Shown piece by piece: positions 11,258 to 18,737 of a stretch of 32,544 nucleotides of DNA. The notes under the pieces are model-generated. The model made no database searches, was not told where the DNA came from, and saw nothing but the letters and a program-made list of their open reading frames with translations. Source of the stretch: Gammaproteobacteria bacterium (lineage in GTDB: Bacteria; Pseudomonadota; Gammaproteobacteria; GCF-002020875). The stretch lies in assembly GCA_018648825.1 (NCBI GenBank), contig JABGQL010000103.1, forward strand, positions 1 through 32,544, read 5' to 3'. The position numbers and the translations under genes are program-made. Numbering within the stretch: the first letter of the stretch is position 1; each line of letters opens with the position of its first letter.

Positions 11258-12318
11258 ATATTCTGGGACACTATCTGGGGCGTGAACTGCTCTGGGGCGT
11301 TGGAATGACGTTGGCGAGCCTGGTCGCTATCGCCTACTTTGTCACCTTTGCGGGAGAGATGGACCATATCGGTACCCATGATTTCACTGCAGAGACAGCG
11401 GTACTCTATGTGATGTTGAAGATGCCGAAGATTGTGCATGAGATGTTCCCGGTATCGATCTTGATTGGTGGGCTGTTCTCCTTTGGTGGGCTGGCCGCCA
11501 CGAATGAGTTGACTATTATGCGAGCGACTGGGGCCTCAATGCTGGGGCTGTTGTGGCAGCTGCGTAAGGTGGGGCTGCTGTTGATTGTGGTTGCGGTGGT
11601 CAATATGGAGTGGGCGGTGCCGCTGGCCGAACGTGGCGCTAAGGTGGTGAAGACCACGGCGCTGCATCAGTCCCTTGTAGAGTACAGTGATGCATTCTGG
11701 CTGCGTGATGGCGACCATTTTGTGCGTATGGAGCATGTAGAGAGTGATGGCTCTGTAGCTGGGGTGCAGTGGATGAAGATTCTGCAGCATGGGGAGTTGT
11801 CCGAGGTTAGCTTTGCTGATCGAGCCACCCATAAGGATGGGGTGTGGAATATGGAGCAGATTCGGGTGAGCCGTATTGGGCGGCAGCAGGTGACTGCTGA
11901 ACAGCATCAGCAGTTGGATCACCAGTCGACCATCTCACGGGACTTTGTGCGCCTTGCCTCACGCGATCCAGAGGACCTCTCTACCGGAGATCTGCTGCAG
12001 TACAGCCGTTTTTTGGAGAAGAGTGGATTGGACTCGAACCGTTATTGGCACACCTTCTGGTCCCGTATTGCTGCTCCGTTTGGTCTGGTGGTGATGATGG
12101 TGATGGCGTTACCGTTTTCGGTAAGTGAGGGGCGTTCGCTATCAGCGGGACGACGGATAGTGACTGGTGTCTTTATCGGTGTTGGTTTTTACCTAATCAA
12201 CAAGGTGCTGATGAATACGGGGGAGATCTATCAATTTAACCCAGTGGTTACGGTATTTATTGTGCCCATCCTGTTCTTCTTGTCGGCGCTGTGGATGATA
12301 CGGCGGCGTGGCTTATGA
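11254..12318 (+). CDS. lptG: LPS export ABC transporter permease LptG
   Basis: 354 aa YjgQ-type protein, 4-nt overlap with lptF. Confidence 0.93.
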   Translation: MNILGHYLGRELLWGVGMTLASLVAIAYFVTFAGEMDHIGTHDFTAETAVLYVMLKMPKIVHEMFPVSILIGGLFSFGGLAATNELTIMRATGASMLGLLWQLRKVGLLLIVVAVVNMEWAVPLAERGAKVVKTTALHQSLVEYSDAFWLRDGDHFVRMEHVESDGSVAGVQWMKILQHGELSEVSFADRATHKDGVWNMEQIRVSRIGRQQVTAEQHQQLDHQSTISRDFVRLASRDPEDLSTGDLLQYSRFLEKSGLDSNRYWHTFWSRIAAPFGLVVMMVMALPFSVSEGRSLSAGRRIVTGVFIGVGFYLINKVLMNTGEIYQFNPVVTVFIVPILFFLSALWMIRRRGL

Positions 12319-12795
12319 GGCGTGTGGCTTCATCTGCTCTGCTGTAGGTCCGGCACTGAAGTACTCATCCGCCTCATCAATATCCATCGGTTTACCCTCT
12401 TCACAGCAGTCGCCGCAGATCATCTCCTGCTCGTAGTCATTCCAGCCTCGTAGCCCCGTACGTAGTGAACTGACGTTTTTATACCCCATCAACTGCATGG
12501 TGTGGGCGGCAAAGATGCTGCGGTTTCCTGAACGGCAGACCACCACCACCTCACGCTCTCGCGCCTGCACCAGCTCGGGTACCGTCTCTTCATAGTTCCA
12601 TTCACAGGCGGTCTCGAGAATGCCACGAGGGACATTAACGGAGTTGCGGATATGCATCTTGGCGTACTCATAGGGTTCGCGTATGTCGAGGATGAGGATG
12701 TTGTTCTCCTCCTCCAGTTTCTCAGTAAAATCCCAAGGGAAGATCTCGGTGATCTGTGGGGTCAGCTCCTTGACCAGTTCGGTGAACAGTTTCAT
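12313..12795 (-). CDS. Rhodanese-domain protein with C-terminal Cys-rich tail
   Basis: NILILDIREPYEYAKMHIRNSVNVPRGILE and active-site loop VVVCRSGNRS; tail contains CGDCCEEG. Confidence 0.88.
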   Translation of the reverse strand: MKLFTELVKELTPQITEIFPWDFTEKLEEENNILILDIREPYEYAKMHIRNSVNVPRGILETACEWNYEETVPELVQAREREVVVVCRSGNRSIFAAHTMQLMGYKNVSSLRTGLRGWNDYEQEMICGDCCEEGKPMDIDEADEYFSAGPTAEQMKPHAS

Positions 12796-12807
12796 CGGGT
12801 TTTCCTT

Positions 12808-13458
12808 TTATCTATCTTGTTTGGTGATGCCGCGCTCTACTGCGATTACAGCAGCCTCTACGCGAGAGTGAACGTCTAACTTTTTCAAAATAGATTTCAC
12901 ATGTAATTTTACGGTGCCATCGGAGATATCCAGTTCACGTCCAATCACCTTATTGCTCTGCCCCTCGGCAAGGTGAGAGAGAATCTGATACTCGCGTGGG
13001 GTGAGTAGCGCCTGAAGATCATCGCGCTGGTGGGTCTTGAGGATCTCCCCCTGAGCTACACGTGCCAGCAGTGGGGTCATGGAGGGGGCAACCACCACCT
13101 CGCCCTTGAGAGCCCGCTCTAGTGAACTGATCAGCTCTTCGGTCTCCATATCCTTGAGTAGATAACCCTGAGCGCCCCCCCGCAGTGCAGCCAGTAGGTC
13201 CTGCTCCTCTTCGCTGGTGGTGAGCATGACGACGGGAAGGGTGGGGGTTCTCTTCTTGAGTGCGGCCAGCACTTGCAGTCCATCCATCTCTGGCATGCGC
13301 AGGTCGAGTAGTACGATATCGGGTTCCAGCTCTGTGGCGAGGCGAATACCCTCTTCCCCTGTGCCAACTGCGGCGGCGATCTGAATATCATGCCCCTGTA
13401 GCAGAGCACCGATTCCGGTACGAAACAGGGTGTGGTCGTCGATTAGCAGGACTTTCAT
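12808..13458 (-). CDS. NarL/FixJ (LuxR-type HTH) response regulator
   Basis: MKVLLIDDHTLFRTGIGALLQ, VLLDLRMPEMDGLQVL, C-terminal LTPREYQILSHLAEGQSNKVIGRELDISDGTVKLHVKSILKKL. Confidence 0.95.
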   Translation of the reverse strand: MKVLLIDDHTLFRTGIGALLQGHDIQIAAAVGTGEEGIRLATELEPDIVLLDLRMPEMDGLQVLAALKKRTPTLPVVMLTTSEEEQDLLAALRGGAQGYLLKDMETEELISSLERALKGEVVVAPSMTPLLARVAQGEILKTHQRDDLQALLTPREYQILSHLAEGQSNKVIGRELDISDGTVKLHVKSILKKLDVHSRVEAAVIAVERGITKQDR

Positions 13459-14789
13459 AGGAGTGCGAAAATATCTTCTTCGTTTTGCTCTTTGACGGCA
13501 CCCGTGATGGAGATACGGGTCCCTTCACCGGGTTCACTTTCGATCTCCAGTGTACCACCGATCGCCTCCATTCGTTGCTGCATCGCAGAGAGGCCGATGT
13601 GTTCGCCCTCAATCGGGAGTATGTTCTGTTCGGTATCAAAACCGATGCCGTCATCTTCAATCAAAACCCAGAATCGTTGATTCTCTAGGCAGTTGGTGAG
13701 GATGCGTACGTTCTGTGCTTGACTGTGTTTGCGGATATTGACCAATGACTCTTGAATGACTCGCAGCAGGTGTCCCTCGGTCTCTGGGGGGAGCTGGATG
13801 GTGTCGCATTGATGTTGGAAATAGGTGTTGATACCGGTCTCTTTGCGGAAGGTGTCACTGATGGTGGTGATCGACTCAATCAACCCCTGTTGATGGATGG
13901 GGGCACGGAAGTTGGCGATCAGGCTGCGCAGCTCGCGGTTGGCACGGTAGAGCCCCTGTTGTAGATGGAGAATCTCGTAGTGGTGGTGGCTCTCCTGTGC
14001 CGCGTGTTTATCAGCGCGTTTCTGGTTCTCTTCCATAATCTGGGTGCGGATTTTCAGGCTGGCAAGGGTCTGTGCCAGTGAGTCATGCAGCTCATGGGCG
14101 ATATGGGCGCGCTCTTGATCCAGTTTGCTCTTGTGTGCCTCCTGCTCCAGCCGAAACTTTTCAATCGCCATCCCTAGGTTTTGGCCGATATTGAGTAGCA
14201 GTTTGTCCATTTCCTGGCTGATCTCTTGCCGCTCTGGAGAGACAAACAGGGTGTAGACACCGAGCGTCTTCTCCTGATGCTGTAGGGGGACAATAATTAC
14301 TCCGCTATCGGTACAGGATAGCTCTACCCCTTGTTCATTAGGGCAGCCGCAGACGTTCTCTTGGTGAAGGATTTGTTTACCAGAGAGCGCCTGCCCGCAG
14401 AGTGTGTTGTTGACGGGGATGACCCCCTTGAGCTGCTCCTGCTTCTCCTCAATACCGATGCTGGAGAGTAGTTTCATCTGGTTGTCGCGGGTCAGTAGAC
14501 GAACCGTAGCGGCATTGGCACCCACCATCTCTTTCAAAAAAGAGAGGAAGCGCAGCAGCAGCTCACGTACATTTTCTGAGCTGTTGAGGCTGGCAACGAC
14601 ATCGTAGAGGATGCGTAGTGACGCGGCCTGTTGCGCCAGATGACGGGTCTTGGCGCGAATCTGTAGCTCTGTCTCCTGCTCGTTCTGTAGCAGGCGCTGC
14701 TCCAGCTGGTCGAGCTCAGGCACCACGGCTCCATCGGGGAAGCGGCTGCGCAGGGTTTCAATCAGGGTTGTGGTAGAGGGGGCGGGCAT
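13455..14789 (-). CDS. NarX-type (HisKA_3) sensor histidine kinase with GAF domain, no evident TM helices
   Basis: GAF-like N-terminal half; ERAHIAHELHDSLAQTLASLKI H-box; VIQESLVNIRKHSQA, DDGIGF and GTRISIT ATPase boxes. ATGA overlap with the response regulator. Confidence 0.92.
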   Translation of the reverse strand: MPAPSTTTLIETLRSRFPDGAVVPELDQLEQRLLQNEQETELQIRAKTRHLAQQAASLRILYDVVASLNSSENVRELLLRFLSFLKEMVGANAATVRLLTRDNQMKLLSSIGIEEKQEQLKGVIPVNNTLCGQALSGKQILHQENVCGCPNEQGVELSCTDSGVIIVPLQHQEKTLGVYTLFVSPERQEISQEMDKLLLNIGQNLGMAIEKFRLEQEAHKSKLDQERAHIAHELHDSLAQTLASLKIRTQIMEENQKRADKHAAQESHHHYEILHLQQGLYRANRELRSLIANFRAPIHQQGLIESITTISDTFRKETGINTYFQHQCDTIQLPPETEGHLLRVIQESLVNIRKHSQAQNVRILTNCLENQRFWVLIEDDGIGFDTEQNILPIEGEHIGLSAMQQRMEAIGGTLEIESEPGEGTRISITGAVKEQNEEDIFALL

Positions 14790-14821
14790 AGAGATCCTGA
14801 GTTATTCGTTGCCACTCAAAA

Positions 14822-14857
14822 GTAAAAAAGCCACAGACACAAGGTCTGTAGCTTTTC
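14822..14857 (-). terminator. Rho-independent terminator downstream of the DsrC-like gene
   Basis: On the - strand: aaaagctacagac-cttgt-gtctgtggctttttt followed by actttt; stem plus T-tract. Confidence 0.8.
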
Positions 14858-14889
14858 GTTGGCAGCGTGTAGCTTTCAACGGGTAGTGA

Positions 14890-15228
14890 TCAGTACCCAC
14901 CTTTACGGCGTGACTCTGGCAGTCCAGCAATCTTACCCGCTTGCTTAGAGGGCTGCTTAGGGAACAGAGTGTAGAGATCTTTGGAGTTGATCTTCTCGCC
15001 CCAAGCTGCAGACATCGCCTTAACCAGGTTGCGGTCGTTAGGCTGGCTGCCACCATTGTTAAAGAACTCATCACGTAGGTGGTTAACCAGGTCCCAGTGC
15101 TTGTCGCTCATCTCAACACCTTCAGCTTCTGCGATTACCTTGCCTACCTCTTCGTTCCAGTCATCCTGGTTCTCAAGGTAACCGTTGGGATTGGTCTCGA
15201 TGGTCTGTCCGTTGACTTCATAACTCAT
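14890..15228 (-). CDS. DsrC/TusE-family protein lacking both C-terminal cysteines (RspA-type)
   Basis: MSYEVNGQTIETNPNGYLENQDDWNEEVGKVIAEAEGVEMSDKHWDLVNHLRDEFFNN..., DsrC fold; C-terminus KQAGKIAGLPESRRKGGY has no Cys (compare KQACKIGGLPKPTGCI in the DsrC at 21025-21360). Confidence 0.93.
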   Translation of the reverse strand: MSYEVNGQTIETNPNGYLENQDDWNEEVGKVIAEAEGVEMSDKHWDLVNHLRDEFFNNGGSQPNDRNLVKAMSAAWGEKINSKDLYTLFPKQPSKQAGKIAGLPESRRKGGY

Positions 15229-15303
15229 GTTTCAGTTCTCCTTGTTGTACATACTATAAAAATCTACCATTAAAACGGTAACTACTAAAAAATTGAGGAG
15301 TGG

Positions 15304-16005
15304 TTACTCCTGTTCCTGAAGCTGATTCTCCACTGTTTTGTGGGGTAAAAACAACCCGCATCCAAAATCTTTCCCTTGATCCAACCCTTTTTGTTGCAAT
15401 TGTAGCGCCTCTGAGGGGGTAAGGTCAGCCATCATCAGGCTCTGTGTGGTGATGGTTTGATGGCCAGCTTGGAGTAGGTTTTTGCGTCCACATACCATCT
15501 TCCGAGGGTAGATATCTCGCGCGGCCAGCTGCTGGCGAATTCGCTTGAGAAACTGCTCTTCACTCTCATCGGCCTCAAAGATGGCAAAGCGAGTATAGAG
15601 GGTTGTGAGCTTGCTTAGCAACTGTGTGTCTGGGTGGCTCAGGGTTATGCTGGCTGGCTCTATCTCTAGCGTAGTGCCATTCAGGGTGTTGATGGCTTCG
15701 TCAACACGGGATTTGGGCAGGCGCAACGTCAAGCGGGTTCTGCGAGAGGGGTAGAGTAGGGCCTCACCACGCTCGGAGTTGTTCTCCGGTGAGAGCCAGC
15801 CATTACCGGATGTGGCCACTAGAATCTGGTGTAGTGCCGCATAGGGTTCCTCTTGGAGCCAAGGAAGGTGAGCCAGCACTGCGCGGCTCAATGCCCAGCC
15901 GTGGTCGGCTGATAGCGCTTTGCACTGAATACGGAAGCTGAGGTCGACCACCTCATCTGATATGACGATGGTCTGCTCTCTAGCATCCTCTTCCCAGAAT
16001 GACAT
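15304..16005 (-). CDS. Cas6/Cmx6-like (type I-MYXAN family) RAMP protein
   Basis: LSFRIQCKALSADHGWALSRAVLAHLPWL...ATSGNGWLSPE...SRRTRLTLRLPKS...KMVCGRKNLLQAGHQTITTQSLMMADLTPSEALQLQQKGLDQGKDFGCGLFLPHKTVE. The DHGWALS N-terminal motif and the C-terminal SLM-L-P-S--LQ--GL--G---GCGLF-PHK match my recollection of Cas6/Cmx6 proteins. Confidence 0.78.
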   Translation of the reverse strand: MSFWEEDAREQTIVISDEVVDLSFRIQCKALSADHGWALSRAVLAHLPWLQEEPYAALHQILVATSGNGWLSPENNSERGEALLYPSRRTRLTLRLPKSRVDEAINTLNGTTLEIEPASITLSHPDTQLLSKLTTLYTRFAIFEADESEEQFLKRIRQQLAARDIYPRKMVCGRKNLLQAGHQTITTQSLMMADLTPSEALQLQQKGLDQGKDFGCGLFLPHKTVENQLQEQE

Positions 16006-16023
16006 AGTGGTTAGCTTACCTTT

Positions 16024-16704
16024 CTAACCCGGCAGCTTAGCGCGTAGTGCATCACGATCAATCCACCAGTTTTCCCCTGCGAGCGCATCTACTGCGGCAG
16101 AGAGTTTGGGGAGGAACGAGTCGGGGTTATCAAACTCATTGCCGAGCATCCAGATATCAAACTCCTCTTGGTTTTTGATATTGCGATGCTGAGCTGCGAC
16201 TTCGGCCAGCCGTTGGCTGGTAAAGAAGCGGATGTTCTCACCAGCTTGTCCCTCAGCGCCGCGCTTGTCGGCAATGAAGTGGGCGCTGACGGCCGCCACT
16301 GCAGCAGTATCAGAGCCTACAGGGGACTCTTCTACCATATGTTGGAGGATGGCGACGGTGGTCTCTGGGTTGATAGGGTAGGTGATTCCCAGCCAGATGC
16401 CGTGAGCCAGTGCAATGAGTGAATCCTTTTGATCGGCTGTAACCAGGATATCGGTAGATGTGACCGCCAGCTCCCAGTTCTCGACAGTTTTGAAGTGTTC
16501 AAAGGCCTCCCAAGCGGCATCCCAGGCATCCTCTTTGCGCTGGAAGTCGAGTAGCAGGGTGCCGTAATCGAGTAGTAGTTCAGCGCGCTCATCGGATGCA
16601 GCAAGCCCTTGCAGGCGTAGCTCCAGATCGGCCATGCGAGACTCTTTAGATTCTGCGCTCTCACCCTCGTCGGCGAGTAGGTCCAGTGGTGCTGTTGCGG
16701 TCAT
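16024..16704 (-). CDS. Uncharacterised probable helical-repeat (TPR-like) protein
   Basis: 226-aa acidic, Ala/Leu-rich predicted helical ORF (ERAELLLDYGTLLLDFQRKEDAWDAAWEAFEHFKTVENWELAV); ggagatcacc RBS upstream; same-strand tight spacing with neighbours. Confidence 0.7.
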   Translation of the reverse strand: MTATAPLDLLADEGESAESKESRMADLELRLQGLAASDERAELLLDYGTLLLDFQRKEDAWDAAWEAFEHFKTVENWELAVTSTDILVTADQKDSLIALAHGIWLGITYPINPETTVAILQHMVEESPVGSDTAAVAAVSAHFIADKRGAEGQAGENIRFFTSQRLAEVAAQHRNIKNQEEFDIWMLGNEFDNPDSFLPKLSAAVDALAGENWWIDRDALRAKLPG

Positions 16705-16740
16705 GGTGATCTCCTGAGTGTAGGCTCTGTTCTATCTATT

Positions 16741-16926
16741 CTAAGAGAAGGCGGCTTCAAGCCGATCTTCCCAGTTATCTGGGGTATCTGTAAAAGGGGG
16801 GCGCACATCAATGCGGAAAAAACGTTTACGTCTAGCGCGTGCCATATCATGTACGGCGCGTTCCAGATCTTCAAAGGTTTCCATCTCGTGCTGCTTTTCC
16901 ATCAACACTTCGCTTAAATTTAGCAT
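16741..16926 (-). CDS. Uncharacterised 61-aa protein
   Basis: First ORF of the - strand gene set divergent from dsrA; MLNLSEVLMEKQHEMETFEDLERAVHDMARARRKRFFRIDVRPPFTDTPDNWEDRLEAAFS. Start could be the internal Met at MEKQ. Confidence 0.55.
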   Translation of the reverse strand: MLNLSEVLMEKQHEMETFEDLERAVHDMARARRKRFFRIDVRPPFTDTPDNWEDRLEAAFS

Positions 16927-17096
16927 GGAGTTCTCAAGGCCTCTCTCAAAAATGTGTAGAAAAAATGTGTGGGGAAATAACCGACTTGTTTAGTATAGAT
17001 TAAGGGTATTTGCGCCGAAGACAAGGGGTAATTAAAGCACCTATTCGGAGGGGGTATATTGTAATTTAATGATTTTATTATAAACGGGCTGTTTTA

Positions 17097-17125
17097 TATC
17101 CCATTGGGGATAGATGGGGTATCCC
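17097..17125. promoter_or_regulatory. Candidate operator: TATCCC-N4-GGGATA-N7-TATCCC in the divergent intergenic region upstream of dsrA
   Basis: 17097-17102 tatccc, 17107-17112 gggata, 17120-17125 tatccc; direct copies 23 bp apart. Confidence 0.4.
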
Positions 17126-17260
17126 TATTGACTGCAATAAGGGCATTGAACCCCCTCAGCTGCTCTGACATACTTCGATCCTCAATTTAAGAAGAACCTG
17201 ATGTATGCGCTAAGTTTGATTGGTGCGAAAGTTATGAGTTCTGAATTGAGAAAGAATATC

Positions 17261-17307
17261 TCTTTTCTGGTGAATCCCTTCGGGGGGTCTTGAAGGTCCA
17301 GAAAAGA
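17261..17307 (+). promoter_or_regulatory. Structured leader hairpin in the dsrA 5' region
   Basis: Outer perfect 10-bp stem TCTTTTCTGG (17261-17270)/CCAGAAAAGA (17298-17307); inner CCC-TTCG-GGG (UUCG tetraloop) hairpin. Confidence 0.6.
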
Positions 17308-17357
17308 ACCACTGAAAAATGAGAATGACTGGTTAAACGTTAAGGAGCACCTTACAG

Positions 17358-18677
17358 ATGTCAGAGAAAACCAAGCTAAACGCAGTCAGCCCTGAGCTGG
17401 ATATCGCAACCCCAAATTTGGATGAGCTGGAAACAGGTCCTTGGCCGAGTTATGTGTCAGGCCTAAAGCGCCTTGCAGCGAGTGATGCGGCCCATACTCC
17501 GATGATGCGTGGCGTTATCGGAACACTGGAGCAGTCTTTCATTAACCGTCGCGGTTACTGGAAGGGCGGCACCGTCGGTGTAATTGGTTACGGTGGTGGT
17601 GTTATCCCCCGTTTCTCTGAGCTGAAGGATGACAAGGGCGAGACCATGTATCCAGCGGCGCTGGAGTTCCATACTATTCGCATCATGCCAGCTTGGGGTA
17701 ACCACTATAACTCCAAACTGCTGAGAGATATGTGTGACGTTTGGGAGGCGACAGGTACAGGTCTTGTTGCGATGCACGGACAGTCTGGCGATATCATGTT
17801 CCAGGGTACTGACACAACCGGTGTACAGGTTGCTTTCGATAAGTTTAACGAGATGGGTTTTGATATGGGTGGAGCCGGTCCTGCGGTTCGTACCTCCGTC
17901 TCTTGTGTGGGTGCGGCCCGTTGTGAGCAGTCTTGCTACGATGAGGGTGACCTGATGCGTGCCACCATCAATGAGTTCCTTGATGATCTGCACCGTCCAG
18001 CGCTGCCATACAAGATGAAGTGGAAGTTCTCTGGTTGCCCTAACGACTGCACTAATGCGATTCAGCGTGCAGATATGGCGGTAATCGGTACTTGGCGCGA
18101 TGAGATCAAGATCAACCAAGACGGCTGGAAGGCATTTGTAGCGGATAAGGGTATGAAGCATGTGGTGGATAACATCACTAGCCGCTGCCCAGGCCAGTGC
18201 ATGGATGTTGCTGAAGACAGTACTTTGACAATTGATAATAAGCAGTGTGTTCGCTGTATGCATTGCATCAATGTGGTCTCTTCAGTAAGCCAGCAGTATG
18301 TAGGTAAGGATGGCGATGCGATCCTTGCACAGGGTGATGATAAAGGGCTGAGCATCCTTATGGGTGGTAAGCGTACGCTGAAGGTTGGCGATATGTTCGG
18401 TACCGTTATTGTTCCATTCATGAAGCTGGAAGACGAAGATGATAAGGAACGTTTCCTTGAGATCTGTGGCGACCACGTAGACTTCTTTGCTGAGAATGCG
18501 CTGGAGCATGAGCGTTCTGGTGAGATGATCGAGCGTATCGGTCTGCCTGCTTATCTGGAAGGGATGGATCTGGAAGTGGATCCTCAGATGATCAGTGAGC
18601 CACGTCAGTCCTCTTATGTCCGTATGGACGGATGGGAAGATGAAGTTGCTAAATGGGAAGAGCGTAAGAGCGCGTAA
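17358..18677 (+). CDS. dsrA: Dissimilatory sulfite reductase alpha subunit (reverse/oxidative type by operon context)
   Basis: SCVGAARCEQSCYDEG, KWKFSGCPNDCTNAIQRADMAVIGTW (siroheme/4Fe-4S) and ferredoxin domain CVRCMHCINV. Confidence 0.98.
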   Translation: MSEKTKLNAVSPELDIATPNLDELETGPWPSYVSGLKRLAASDAAHTPMMRGVIGTLEQSFINRRGYWKGGTVGVIGYGGGVIPRFSELKDDKGETMYPAALEFHTIRIMPAWGNHYNSKLLRDMCDVWEATGTGLVAMHGQSGDIMFQGTDTTGVQVAFDKFNEMGFDMGGAGPAVRTSVSCVGAARCEQSCYDEGDLMRATINEFLDDLHRPALPYKMKWKFSGCPNDCTNAIQRADMAVIGTWRDEIKINQDGWKAFVADKGMKHVVDNITSRCPGQCMDVAEDSTLTIDNKQCVRCMHCINVVSSVSQQYVGKDGDAILAQGDDKGLSILMGGKRTLKVGDMFGTVIVPFMKLEDEDDKERFLEICGDHVDFFAENALEHERSGEMIERIGLPAYLEGMDLEVDPQMISEPRQSSYVRMDGWEDEVAKWEERKSA

Positions 18678-18737
18678 GCGGTCTTTATTCACTTAAGCAA
18701 TTAAATTCAAACAAATTAGAGTCATTGGAGAATAGTT

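Noticed and set aside
15304-16005. A CRISPR-Cas locus around the Cas6-like gene
   Set aside because: No regularly spaced repeats and no other cas genes visible anywhere in the window.
16927-17357. NarL-type heptamers (TACYYMT) upstream of dsrA, e.g. aggggta at 17024-17030
   Set aside because: Single degenerate 7-mer match is expected by chance; not reported as a site.
17463-18263. 266-aa - strand ORF inside dsrA
   Set aside because: Antisense shadow of the unmistakable dsrA frame; composition not protein-like, no RBS support.
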